Shown here in pieces: positions 55,653-64,000 of a stretch of 64,000 bases of DNA. The first letter of the stretch is position 1; every line of letters begins with the position of its first letter. The notes under the pieces were generated by a model that was not told the origin of the DNA, did no database searches, and was given only the letters and a program-made list of their open reading frames with translations. This DNA is from Candidatus Anammoxibacter sp. GTDB taxonomy: Bacteria; Planctomycetota; Brocadiia; Brocadiales; Anammoxibacteraceae. The stretch is from NCBI GenBank assembly GCA_021777055.1, contig JAIQZO010000036.1, forward strand, positions 1 to 64,000, in the 5' to 3' direction. Position numbers and translations under genes: made by a program.

Positions 55653-57134
55653 TTACCTTTTATAATGTTTTCGTATGCACTCAGTTGCCCAGATGAATGC
55701 CATATCCTCAAGCCTGTATCGCCGTACCACGGCAGACAATCTCCAAGTTCGATGCTGTATCCTATTCAGAGGCCAAGGCAGACTCTTCCTCAAGAAGAGA
55801 CCAAGAACTAACTGAGCACTGCAAGCCTTGCCCCACCTAAGACCGGACAAACCTGCTTGTTTCCGGTTGATCCAAAGCCATTTAAGGAAGGTGCGTTTTC
55901 CGGTTTTTGACCATGCATCATGGCCGATTAGGAAACGAACTGAATTACCGGTCTTGTTTACCCCGAACTGGTCTCTGGGGACACCTTCTTCTTCCACAAG
56001 TCTTCGGCAAATGGGCCGGCTATAATTTCCCTTCGTATCCCAGGGCATCATTTCCTTCGACTGGCTTATTCTTGCTATGTCACCTACCTGTCGCATATTT
56101 ATAAAGGGTAGCGGAAAGTGAATAAATCCGCTGTGTAGCCGGTACTCCGACATGGATAATCCTGAATACCCTCCTCGTTGCAGGTCATCGCTTAATGGAT
56201 CTGGTTCTCTTTTCCATATGTAATCGCCACCATGACCTGTCAGAAGTACTGTCTTATCAAGTAAACTTGCTGCAGCTGCCACGGAGACCTCCTTTCCCTG
56301 ACCATCCGCAACCAGGAAAGCCGGTTCTACCAGGTCTTTTCCTTGCCAGCCGAGCCGATCGATGACAATGCAGTCGACACCAAGGATTCGAGCTATGTCG
56401 TTCCCATCATCGGCAATGCCGGGACGTGACTCATTGAACGTCAAAACGTGTTGCAGACCTGCCCGTTTAGCCAGGGCTACACAGGCAGCAGAATCATAAC
56501 CCCTCGATAGTGTTCCCAGCCAAGTATATGGTGTTGAACGACAATGGTCAGTCAGATTCTCTCTGATCCTTCTGAGAACATTGCGCATCAAGCAAACATA
56601 ATCATCAAAACCACGGAGATCGTATCTAGTGAATGGTTTTAAAGATTCGGTCAGTTTCGTGCCATCCCAAATGAGATTTTTGAAGTAAACCAGTCGAACG
56701 AATTCATCCACGAGTGGTAACTTAGGCAGATGTCTCTTAAAGCCGGATCGAATTGATGTAAAGAAATCAACGTAGCCTCGATATGCAGGATCAAGAACAG
56801 CATCCGTTGCTTGGAGGATGCAGGGCAGTGAGTTCGAAACGTAAGACCGTCCCTTTTTGGAAATGACGTGAAGTCGGTCCACGGTAGATCCGGACGATAC
56901 AAAGTGGACATTAGAACGCAGTCGGGCTCCAGTGCCAAAGACACAATCTGTCATGTCAAAATTTCCAGCTTGAAATTCAGAATCCCATACCGCCTCACAG
57001 AACCAACCAGGCTGAACTTCTAAACTTCTTCCGTGATAGACGCGGATCATAAACGACCCTTGATCGCAGATAGAAAGCCACGCAAGAGGAGGCCATTCTA
57101 AAACCTCCTTATAGTTGAACTCAAACTCAATCAT
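55653..57134 (-). CDS. asparagine-synthase-like ATP pyrophosphatase protein
   Basis: A 493-residue protein. The central region resembles the synthetase domain of asparagine synthases: the PP-loop is LGTLSRGYDSAACVALA near 208-224 (S-R-G-Y-D-S instead of S-G-G-x-D-S), with HVLTFNESRP and LTGHGGDYIW near 300-309. The first 130 residues do not show the N-terminal nucleophilic Cys of a glutaminase, so the nitrogen source or acceptor differs from AsnB. The gene is clearly richer in GC than its neighbours and is the only minus-strand gene of the last 16 kb, suggesting separate acquisition. Relatives occur in polysaccharide and peptide modification clusters. Confidence 0.7.
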   Translation of the reverse strand: MIEFEFNYKEVLEWPPLAWLSICDQGSFMIRVYHGRSLEVQPGWFCEAVWDSEFQAGNFDMTDCVFGTGARLRSNVHFVSSGSTVDRLHVISKKGRSYVSNSLPCILQATDAVLDPAYRGYVDFFTSIRSGFKRHLPKLPLVDEFVRLVYFKNLIWDGTKLTESLKPFTRYDLRGFDDYVCLMRNVLRRIRENLTDHCRSTPYTWLGTLSRGYDSAACVALAKRAGLQHVLTFNESRPGIADDGNDIARILGVDCIVIDRLGWQGKDLVEPAFLVADGQGKEVSVAAAASLLDKTVLLTGHGGDYIWKREPDPLSDDLQRGGYSGLSMSEYRLHSGFIHFPLPFINMRQVGDIARISQSKEMMPWDTKGNYSRPICRRLVEEEGVPRDQFGVNKTGNSVRFLIGHDAWSKTGKRTFLKWLWINRKQAGLSGLRWGKACSAQLVLGLFLRKSLPWPLNRIQHRTWRLSAVVRRYRLEDMAFIWATECIRKHYKR

Positions 57135-58130
57135 TAGTTACTTCCTAATTGTGTTCTAATTTTAAACATGGATTAAGAATAATGGTATCGCCTTCATTAA
57201 ATTCCGTCTCCATGCTGCCGCAAAGATTCTTGTAAAACTTCTTAACTAATCTCAACTTTTCGGATACCGTTCTAACCTTATCCATAACACCCACATTAGG
57301 TCATCAAGTTCCTTCTTTAAATACTTTAAGTGCAATTTCCAAAAAGTCTATATCTCTGAGTCTATAGTACCTTCCTTTTTCAAAGGAAGTTAAGCCCTTT
57401 ATAGAAAATATTACATTTAGAACTAAGCGGTTTATACTACTTTATATCGTCATTAAGTTTATATAATACCACTTAAGAGGTGTTCCTTCAATTGTGCAAG
57501 TTAGAGGTGAGGTACAGTTACAAACAGGTATGCATTAGTGAATACAGAATTAGATACCATAATGCACAATCAGCCAACTGAAACTAAATACAGAATATTT
57601 AATATTCTAAAGATGACAATAAGTTTAGCATATATAAATCAATTATATGTTGTAACAAAACAAACAAAATATTTGTTGATGATGTCGCTGATTTACCATG
57701 ATTTATAGCTCATAGCAAATCAAGAAAAAGAATTCATTCTAAATACTGGAATAGAGTGAATCTTTGAAAAAGAATAGTCAAAGAAGACGGCGTTCAAATC
57801 CTTAAGCTAAAATGGTATTTAATGTTTGCTCGACCATATGGCCAAGTAATCAGATAATGAACTTTACAAAATTGAATATAGAAAAAACGTAAGAAAATAT
57901 ATAGAATTAAACTCAAATACAACAATAATATCAAAACTGAAAGAAGCTAGGTTATTGAATACCCATAGATAGAGCGGCTTAGTTAAAAAAGTTTTATCAG
58001 TTATTGAGCGAACAAAAAGAAGTAAACAGATTACATTAAGAAAGTGTTTATTGTAACAGTATAGTCTTAATCTTTGTATTCAAGTACAGATAAGATCCTT
58101 AATGGTAGATGCATAGATTGGAAGGTAACC
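57135..58130. other. intergenic region, no gene
   Basis: About 1 kb, AT-rich, with many stops on both strands. It contains TATA-rich stretches and probably the promoters for the divergent asparagine-synthase-like and glycosyltransferase genes. I see no terminal repeats. Confidence 0.4.
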
Positions 58131-58892
58131 ATGAAACTGATTGGGATATATACAAAAAGCCATCAAGTACTAAAAGATGAATGGTTTCTACCCACGTTAA
58201 AAGATGATTACCATGTTCAGCTACATGCCAGTAAGCTTTCAGGACAAGGCCGATACATGGAAGATGACTGGGTGAAGGGTGTTATCCTCAAATCAGATAT
58301 CATAATCGAAGCTATCAGAGAAAATTGGGGAGATGTAATTGTTTACTCAGATATGGATGTGCAGTTTTTTTCCCCCACAAAAAAACTGATTTTGTCTTCC
58401 ATTAAAAACCAAGACATTGTCTGTCAGAAGGATACTCCGACGGGTGCCTTGTGTACTGGTTTCTTTGCAGTTCGTTGTAATGATAAAACATTATGGCTTT
58501 GGAAGCAAGTACGCACTCATCTATACGAAGAGCAAAGAGATCAACTTATTTTTAACAGAATCCTGCATAGTTCTGCTAATATCCGCTACAATTGTTTGCC
58601 CACATGCTTTTTCGGCGGCGGGACATTTAACGGCAAGGCATGGTTGCCTGAGCAAAGAATTTTTGTCTCCGTAAATCCTGTCATGCACCATGCCAATTGG
58701 GTCATCGGTATCAATCATAAAATTGACCAGTTAAAGGCAGTTAAGTCAATTGTTAGAAAAGGCTTATTTGCTATCATATGGAATAATATTGAATACCGGC
58801 TTAGGGAAAATCAGGGATTTATAAAAGATGATACAGAATTTATATCAACCACTAAAAATAATTATGACCTTGAAAATAAACAAAACGCGTAA
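58131..58892 (+). CDS. putative nucleotide-diphospho-sugar glycosyltransferase
   Basis: A 253-residue protein. IVYSDMDVQFF near 79-89 carries a DxD metal- and nucleotide-sugar-binding motif. TGALCTGFFAVRC near 109-121, RDQLIFNRIL near 142-151, and VNPVMHHANWVIG near 188-200 follow the order seen in nucleotide-diphospho-sugar transferase domains (PF03407-like). No membrane segment or signal peptide is present. The ATG at 58131 has GGAAGGTAACC upstream. It overlaps the radical SAM-bicupin gene by 29 bases, so the two are translationally coupled and likely share a product. Confidence 0.7.
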   Translation: MKLIGIYTKSHQVLKDEWFLPTLKDDYHVQLHASKLSGQGRYMEDDWVKGVILKSDIIIEAIRENWGDVIVYSDMDVQFFSPTKKLILSSIKNQDIVCQKDTPTGALCTGFFAVRCNDKTLWLWKQVRTHLYEEQRDQLIFNRILHSSANIRYNCLPTCFFGGGTFNGKAWLPEQRIFVSVNPVMHHANWVIGINHKIDQLKAVKSIVRKGLFAIIWNNIEYRLRENQGFIKDDTEFISTTKNNYDLENKQNA

Positions 58893-60840
58893 GCTAAGTC
58901 GCATACTATTGGAAGCGTCAACTGCCTGTCAATTAGAATGTCGTTCCTGTCCTACGGCTTCTGGTGAAACAGGTAAAAATCTAGGCGTTGGATTTCTTAA
59001 ATTTGATGATTTTAAGCGTTTAGTTGACACAAATCCATCCGTATCAAGTATCGAATTATCGAACTGGGGAGAGATATTTCTTAACAAAGATTTGTCCAAA
59101 ATCATAAAGTACGCGTATAAAAGAAACGTAGCGTTGTACGCACAAAATGGAACTAATCTAAATCATGTTACTGTGGAGGTCCTGGAAAATTTGGTGAAAT
59201 ACCGTTTTCGTGCTCTTACCTGTTCTGTAGATGGGGCAAGCCAGGAAACATATTCTACCTACCGTATTAAAGGTGACTTTACGAGGGTGATGGATAATAT
59301 AAAAACCATCAACAAATATAAAGCCCTATATGGCAGTCCTTATCCGGTTCTGTATTGGCAGTACGTCGTTTTTGGTTATAATGAGCATGAAATACCAAAA
59401 GCAAGAAAAACAGCAGTGGAATTAAACATGAACCTTAGACTTAAGCTTTCCTGGGATGATTTCTATTCAGCGTCATTCTCACCGGTAAATGATAAGGAGC
59501 TTGTAAGATTTGAGATGGAAACAGGCGTCGCGAATAGGACAGAATACAGAGAGAGATACGGTAAGGAATTTATGAAAAAGTGTTGTTTAGATTTGTGGAA
59601 AAGCCCCCAGATCAATTTTAATGGCCGGTTATTAGGATGTTCAGTAAACTATTGGGGGGATTATGGTAATGTTTTTAAGGACGGGTTGGCAAAATGTTTG
59701 AACAATGAAAAACTGACGATTGCCAAAGAAATGATTATGGGAAAAATAAAAGCTCAGCCGGGTATACCATGCACGCAATGTAAAGTGTATCATAGGTTAA
59801 GGAAACTCAATGACTGGGTTTCTGCTTCGGATATTATGGGCCATCATGCCAAAAGTAGAAGGCACATATTCCTTGAAAATAAATTACTTGGCGATCAGTT
59901 AACGGATTGGATGGTAAGAAGAATAAACACGGTAAAGAATTGGGTACGTGCTTTTCGCGAGATTAAGAGATCGGATGAATTTAATAAGTCATCTACTAAT
60001 GGGTGTGCCTCCTCCCAGAAAAACAAAAGAGTGGTAAAATTATGTAGCGGGATTTACCCGTTGGAATTGCCTCTTGCCCCTGATGAAGAAGCCGGATGGA
60101 AAGGATACCCTATTTTCACCGGACGTATCCCTAATGCATTAAAATTATCTTGCCACGTTTCAGTTCTAACACATAACAGTTATCCACATCCACCGCACAA
60201 ACATAAAGAAGAGGAAATTCTTTTGCTCATGGCCGGAGAACTTGATGTGATACTGCCACAGATGGATCGTAACAAAAAAGAGTTAAAAAGACGACTAAGT
60301 GCCGGCCAACTTCTCTATTATCCGGCCAATACCTTCCACACGATCCACACAGTAAGCCAGGAACCGGCGACCTATATGATGTTTAAGTGGTACAATGATC
60401 CAGTCAAATCTGACTCAACGCTAAGTTATGGGCAGTTTAACTTTCTTGATAGTCACTACAATTCCGAAAAAGAGAAAAGCATTAATATCCGGCATGTATT
60501 TGAAGGTCCTACCGCATGTCTTAAAAAATTGCACTGTCATACTTCAAGCCTGGAGCCTGGTATTAGTTATGATCCGCATATTGACCGACATGACGTGGTG
60601 ATCATAATGCTTCAGGGCGAAGTCGAAACATTAGATAAACTTGCAGGCCCGCACAGCGTCATTTTTAATCTTGCAGGTAAACCGCATGGAATACGAAATA
60701 GCGGCCAACAAACAGCACGATATGTTGTGTTTGAATTTCATAGATGGTCTATTGTCGATACCTCTCCGCTTGTTTCGTCCCTATCCAAATCAACGAACCC
60801 AAGACGGTGGAAAAGAAAATTGAGAAATCTTTTTTCTTAA
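58864..60840 (+). CDS. radical SAM protein fused to two cupin domains
   Basis: A 658-residue fusion. The radical SAM domain has the cluster motif STACQLECRSC (Cys 22, 26 and 29), LSNWGEIFLNKDL near 62-74 and SVDGASQETYSTYRIKGDF near 134-152. A SPASM-like C-terminal section follows, with KCCLDLW near 240, LGCSVNYWGDYGN near 257-269 and CTQCK near 302. Residues about 400-640 form two cupin barrels. The first has SYPHPPHKHKEEEILLLMAG and GQLLYYPANTFHTIH, and the second has SYDPHIDRHDVVIIMLQG and KPHGIRNSG, all with metal-ligand His residues. An earlier ATG at 58828 is possible. The order oxidise-then-bind suggests modification of a sugar or small metabolite. Confidence 0.78.
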   Translation: MTLKINKTRKLSRILLEASTACQLECRSCPTASGETGKNLGVGFLKFDDFKRLVDTNPSVSSIELSNWGEIFLNKDLSKIIKYAYKRNVALYAQNGTNLNHVTVEVLENLVKYRFRALTCSVDGASQETYSTYRIKGDFTRVMDNIKTINKYKALYGSPYPVLYWQYVVFGYNEHEIPKARKTAVELNMNLRLKLSWDDFYSASFSPVNDKELVRFEMETGVANRTEYRERYGKEFMKKCCLDLWKSPQINFNGRLLGCSVNYWGDYGNVFKDGLAKCLNNEKLTIAKEMIMGKIKAQPGIPCTQCKVYHRLRKLNDWVSASDIMGHHAKSRRHIFLENKLLGDQLTDWMVRRINTVKNWVRAFREIKRSDEFNKSSTNGCASSQKNKRVVKLCSGIYPLELPLAPDEEAGWKGYPIFTGRIPNALKLSCHVSVLTHNSYPHPPHKHKEEEILLLMAGELDVILPQMDRNKKELKRRLSAGQLLYYPANTFHTIHTVSQEPATYMMFKWYNDPVKSDSTLSYGQFNFLDSHYNSEKEKSINIRHVFEGPTACLKKLHCHTSSLEPGISYDPHIDRHDVVIIMLQGEVETLDKLAGPHSVIFNLAGKPHGIRNSGQQTARYVVFEFHRWSIVDTSPLVSSLSKSTNPRRWKRKLRNLFS

Positions 60841-60955
60841 TTTAGCATTTTGTATTTGTTATCTGATTATTATTGTTTTCTGTAAATAGAGTCGGAAGTC
60901 ATTCGTGAGTTAGTTGAATAAATGTTATAAATATATAATATTGTAAAATTCAAGT

Positions 60956-61012
60956 ATCTAACAATTCAATCAGTCTACAGCAAAAGCACGGTGGCTGATT
61001 CTTTAGTTATTC
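60956..61012 (+). other. candidate attC site (attC-B1), 57 bases
   Basis: R'' ATCTAAC (60956-60962) is a perfect match to RYYYAAC, and R' is GTTATTC (61006-61012). Inside, AATCAG (60968-60973) pairs with CTGATT (60995-61000). The left edge, ATCTAACAATTCAATCAG, resembles well-known class 1 cassette sites. It lies 20 bases before the alpha/beta hydrolase start. Confidence 0.65.
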
Positions 61013-61031
61013 GGGTAAAAATAGCGCGCAA

Positions 61032-61781
61032 ATGACCACTCAAAGAGAAAATTTAATACTTATACACGGGCTGTTCGGCTCATTAACATACTTTGATCCC
61101 AAAAAATATTTATCAGGGATTAATGTATATACACCTCATATGTATTGTTATGGTAACGCAGATTACTTGAAAAACCTAACACTGCAAGATCAGGTCAATT
61201 TTATAAAGAGATTAATATTGGATAATATTAAAGATCCATGTTGGATTTTAGGGCATAGTGTGGGTGGGGCAATTTTAAATATATTTGCATCTCAGAATCC
61301 TGAACTAGTTAAAGGAATTATTAATGTAGAAGGTAATTTTACGTTGAATGATGCATTTTGGTGTAATAAGATAGAGCGAATGGATATTGATGAATGGACC
61401 AGTGAGTATAAAAAGATATCAAGCAATCCTAAAGATTGGTTAAGGAATGTAGGTATAGAGATAACTCCAGAACGTTTGATGTGGGCAAAAGATATATTTT
61501 CTTACCAAACAGAACAAGCAGCGCTGACAGTCTCTTGTGCTGTTGTAAAGGACACTAATTCTCCAGAATATAGAGATGCCGTGAACAAAGTAATTGAGGG
61601 TGATATTCCAGTCCATTTAGTTGCCGGAGAACGTTCTGCAAAGGATTGGGATGTCCCTATAAATGCCCGTAAATCAGCAAAAGATTTCCATATTATAGAA
61701 GGTACTGGGCATATGATAATGCTAGAAAAACCTAAGGAATTTTGTGATCTGATAATAAAAATAGTGTCCGCAAGTGCATAA
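61032..61781 (+). CDS. alpha/beta hydrolase (cassette gene)
   Basis: A 249-residue soluble hydrolase. LILIHGLFGS near 8-17 forms the oxyanion loop. The nucleophile elbow is LGHSVGGAILN near 73-83 with the catalytic Ser. A cap region follows, and the catalytic His is in EGTGHMIMLEKP near 226-237, with an acid in LVAGERSAKDWD. The motifs are complete, so an esterase or lyase activity is likely; the substrate is unknown. It starts 20 bases after attC-B1, and its stop codon lies in the R'' box of attC-B2, as expected for a cassette. Confidence 0.83.
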   Translation: MTTQRENLILIHGLFGSLTYFDPKKYLSGINVYTPHMYCYGNADYLKNLTLQDQVNFIKRLILDNIKDPCWILGHSVGGAILNIFASQNPELVKGIINVEGNFTLNDAFWCNKIERMDIDEWTSEYKKISSNPKDWLRNVGIEITPERLMWAKDIFSYQTEQAALTVSCAVVKDTNSPEYRDAVNKVIEGDIPVHLVAGERSAKDWDVPINARKSAKDFHIIEGTGHMIMLEKPKEFCDLIIKIVSASA

Positions 61782-61823
61782 CTATAAGTAGCATAAAACA
61801 TGCCGTTGAATGCGGGATTATGT
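61776..61823 (+). other. candidate attC site (attC-B2), 48 bases
   Basis: R'' GCATAAC (61776-61782), containing the hydrolase stop codon, and R'-like ATTATGT (61817-61823). Internal GCAT and ATGC elements can pair. GCATAAC matches the complement of this cassette's left end (GTTATTC) at six of seven positions. The site is short and its R' lacks the usual leading G. Confidence 0.45.
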
Positions 61824-61841
61824 ATCAACATACATTAAATC

Positions 61842-62447
61842 ATGGATTTCAAATTCAAATACAGGAAATATGCAGAAGCACTTTATAGTGCTCTTCGTGA
61901 AGATGCTTTCTATATTACCCTGGAAGAATCAATAGAAGATGGAGAATCATCTAAGGAAGCAATGCTCAGATACATGGAATATTCAATGATCGAAGGAGAA
62001 AAAAGTGGCGAGCTATATATTCCTGAAGATCATGAATACGGAGTGTCTATCTGGACAATGCCCATGAATAGTGAACTAGAAGCTAAGAAGCATCATGAAA
62101 AAGAAAAGTTTCTTCTCTATAAAATGGGAGACAAAAGCTTGAAAATATATAATGCAATAGTTGATATTATGTCAGTCAATGCAGAACCGTTTATAGGTAA
62201 CGACTTTTGGTACCTTTCAATTGTTGGGGTTCGCCCAGAATTTCAAGGACAAGGGCTTGGAGCAGGGCTCATAAGAGATGTATTAAAACGAGCTGATACA
62301 CTGCAAGTGTCCACATATCTGGAAACTTTTACTTCACGAAATATGACTTTCTATAAACGCTTAGGTTATAAAGAAGTTAAATCTTTTCATGAGCCAACAA
62401 CGAAGGCAGAATATTGGCTAATGATTAGAGAGCCATCAAAGTCATAA
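61842..62447 (+). CDS. GNAT-family acetyltransferase (cassette gene)
   Basis: A 201-residue N-acetyltransferase. The acetyl-CoA-binding motif A is LSIVGVRPEFQGQGLGAGLI near 126-145, matching the (Q/R)xxGxG/A signature, and motif B includes TFYKRLGYKEV near 167-177. The acceptor is not predictable. It starts 19 bases after attC-B2, and its stop overlaps TCATAAC, an R''-like box matching the complement of its left end (GTTATGT form) at six of seven positions. The position supports a cassette origin. Confidence 0.85.
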   Translation: MDFKFKYRKYAEALYSALREDAFYITLEESIEDGESSKEAMLRYMEYSMIEGEKSGELYIPEDHEYGVSIWTMPMNSELEAKKHHEKEKFLLYKMGDKSLKIYNAIVDIMSVNAEPFIGNDFWYLSIVGVRPEFQGQGLGAGLIRDVLKRADTLQVSTYLETFTSRNMTFYKRLGYKEVKSFHEPTTKAEYWLMIREPSKS

Positions 62448-62493
62448 CATATTTTAAGATTTTGTAGTTTTTATCAACATTGTCCGGTTAGTC
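62442..62493 (+). other. attC-like remnant (attC-B3)
   Basis: An R''-like TCATAAC box overlaps the GNAT stop, and GTTAGTC follows at the right, preceded by CATTGTCCG. The two halves do not pair with each other, so the site may be a recombined or degraded attC. CATTGTCCGGTTAG (62478-62491) is the reverse complement of the motif at 123-136. Confidence 0.35.
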
Positions 62494-62569
62494 TTTTGCT
62501 ATGGGACAATATTACATATTTTATGAAACCGATATACCATACTTGGTTTTCTTTTATTTAATTCAGACT

Positions 62570-63061
62570 ATGAAGAAAGAATTCGGAGAAAAATACGGTT
62601 CTATAGAGGATGTTAACTTTACGGCAAAATACCGTGCAAGTTGTTTCTGCAATGCAGTGGAATACGAAGTAAGGGCTGATCCAGTTGACGCAAAAATCTG
62701 CCACTGCTTAGGATGCCAAAAATTACACGGCGCACCAATGCAGTGGGCCGCTATATTTCACAAACACGACGTTAGAATAACCAAAGGAATAGAACAGCTG
62801 CATTTTTATAACAATGAGTTCCACAAACTTGAGAGGATTCTTCCTTGTAAAGTTAGTTGTGGTTTGTGTCACACCCCTATTGCGGATGAAGGGCGCAATA
62901 TGTGGCTAGCGTTTCCATCCCTCTTTGGTTTTGGCGGGACATTAAATGTTCCAAAGAAATTCAAACCGACTTGCCATATTTTCTACAGTATGTGTATTAT
63001 CGATATTGATGATGATTTACCTAAATGGTCAGGCCACAAAAACAAATCACAAAGATTGTAA
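62570..63061 (+). CDS. GFA/CENP-V family zinc protein
   Basis: A 163-residue protein of the glutathione-dependent formaldehyde-activating (GFA) family, a zinc-binding fold of uncertain activity. YRASCFCNAVEYEV near 21-34 and ICHCLGCQKLHGAPMQ near 44-59 carry four zinc-binding Cys, with a further SCGLCHTPIAD near 104-114. The frame opens at 62501, but the ATG at 62570 (M-K-K-E-F) gives the usual family N-terminus. The protein resembles the longer fungal-like subgroup more than short bacterial GFA proteins. It follows the attC-B3 remnant and may be a further cassette. Confidence 0.78.
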   Translation: MKKEFGEKYGSIEDVNFTAKYRASCFCNAVEYEVRADPVDAKICHCLGCQKLHGAPMQWAAIFHKHDVRITKGIEQLHFYNNEFHKLERILPCKVSCGLCHTPIADEGRNMWLAFPSLFGFGGTLNVPKKFKPTCHIFYSMCIIDIDDDLPKWSGHKNKSQRL

Positions 63062-63587
63062 TTAATCGTCTTGTGGGTAAACCCACATGTATGACTTAAT
63101 AATTAAAGATTTACTAATTGAGAATTTCTAACAAATGAAGGTGCTATTTTATCTGTAGAATTTGGGTTCTGGCACATACAGATTATTGCAACGCTGGTTT
63201 ATATTCCCCATCTAATTATCAATCAAAATTCCAGGAAAAAACTTTAATAACAAACTTCCTTGCGAAGCAACACATTTTTTATGGGAAAATATCTATAATT
63301 TTTATGTTGTAAAACCAATATAATAAGAATAATTTCCATCGCAATTTTTAGAGTTGAACATCAATATTATCAAAGTATTATAGTAATTATATTATCCCAA
63401 AAAAGTCTTGAATTTTATTAAATATTAATCTATCCTTGTATTCCTTCTAGATAACAATTTTTTATCATCTCGGTCCACCTTCTGTACAGTTTTGATCAGA
63501 TTAGGTTTGTGATGTAATTCATCATGCCTCTTAAAGAACTAATATAAATATGCAGGCCGCATAAAAACATATAAACTAAATACAAAA
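63062..63587. other. intergenic region, no gene
   Basis: About 525 AT-rich bases between the GFA-family gene and the PAS sensor gene. No gene, RNA or clear hairpin terminator was recognised. GACTTAATAA near 63093 is a weak candidate for an R'' remnant of the preceding cassette. Confidence 0.35.
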
Positions 63588-64000
63588 ATGGATGAACAAC
63601 ATCAATGGGTAGAAGAAAAAGGAAACACTGAAGAACGCCTAAGAATGCTATTTGAATATGCCCCTGATGCTTATTATTTATCTGATTTAAAAGGTACATT
63701 TATAGATGGTAATAAAGCAGCTGAAGAGATAACAGGTTACAATAGAAAAGAGTTAATAAATAAGAACTTTTTCCGATTAAAGCTTCTATCTCCAGGCCAA
63801 ATTCCAAAAGCAATAAAACTTTTGCTGAGAAATGCACGGGGTTTGCCAACAGGACCAGATGAATTTATTTTTACACGTAAGGATAAAAAGAAAATTGTTT
63901 TGGATATAAGGACGTATCCTGTAAAAATAAGTGATAAGGCTTTAGTTTTAGGTATTGCACGTGATATTACCATTCGCAAGCATATGGAAGAGGAATTAGA
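63588..64000 (+). CDS. PAS-domain sensor protein (partial, runs off window)
   Basis: The frame from the ATG at 63588 is open to the window end (137 codons). After a short charged helix it encodes a PAS domain: LRMLFEYAPDAYYLSDLKGT, FIDGNKAAEEITGYNRKELI, then DEFIFTRKDKKKIVLDIRTY and GIARDITIRKHMEEEL, the PAS-to-coiled-coil ending common in histidine kinases. The output domain lies beyond the window, so kinase, cyclase or phosphatase type cannot be told. Confidence 0.8.
   Translation, partial: MDEQHQWVEEKGNTEERLRMLFEYAPDAYYLSDLKGTFIDGNKAAEEITGYNRKELINKNFFRLKLLSPGQIPKAIKLLLRNARGLPTGPDEFIFTRKDKKKIVLDIRTYPVKISDKALVLGIARDITIRKHMEEEL

Overview
The window is a low-GC, Gram-negative bacterial chromosome segment. 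The best guess is an anammox-type Planctomycetota (Brocadiales, Scalindua-like). This rests on base composition, system II cytochrome c maturation (CcsB/ResB plus CcsA), outer-membrane proteins (TonB-dependent receptor, Pal/OmpA lipoprotein), cofactor-independent phosphoglycerate mutase of the ApgM type, and a periplasmic alpha-carbonic anhydrase. No hydrazine-metabolism gene is present, so the assignment is an inference.

Region 1 (1-24.8 kb) is mostly ordinary housekeeping on the minus strand. In transcription order it holds putA, gap, pgk, rpe, accD directly abutting tRNA-Asn, an MgtC-like gene, thiE, hisI, a Pal-like lipoprotein, ccsB-ccsA, acyP, a YggS-family gene, a YggU-family gene, ileS, a NYN-domain gene, rnc, a small Cys-containing protein and apgM. 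The only plus-strand gene is an unusual 877-residue protein joining a GlpX-like domain, with altered metal ligands, to a TPR-rich helical region.

Region 2 (24.8-37.3 kb) is gene-poor and scarred. It has a lycopene-cyclase-like carotenoid gene split in two at a 27-bp inverted repeat, a TonB-receptor pseudogene, a membrane metallophosphoesterase, a UbiA prenyltransferase, two tandem B12-binding radical SAM paralogues, and an intact TonB receptor related to the pseudogene. Region 3 (37.3-42.6 kb) is a signalling operon: a periplasmic binding protein, a HAMP histidine kinase, a single-domain receiver, a REC-GAF-NarX-type kinase and a NarL-type regulator.

Region 4 (42.7-50 kb) has an ArnT-like glycosyltransferase, alpha-carbonic anhydrase, an FHA-trypsin membrane protease, a protein with a duplicated domain and an 8-oxoguanine glycosylase. 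Region 5 (50-64 kb) is accessory. The main discovery is two sets of integron-like gene cassettes without an integrase (CALIN-like). Array A (about 50.5-53.3 kb) carries a GDP-mannose-hydrolase-like Nudix gene, a broken membrane-protein gene, a methyltransferase with a nonsense mutation and a peptide deformylase. Array B (about 60.96-63 kb) carries an alpha/beta hydrolase, a GNAT acetyltransferase and a GFA-family protein. Candidate attC sites sit between the genes, and several cassettes pass an internal consistency test between their two ends. Between the arrays lie a condensation-domain-like acyltransferase, a truncated nuclease gene, a higher-GC asparagine-synthase-like gene, a DxD glycosyltransferase and a radical SAM-bicupin fusion. 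The last three may form an uncharacterised modification cluster. The window ends inside a PAS sensor gene.

All calls come from reading the sequence and remembered family motifs. No database search was run.
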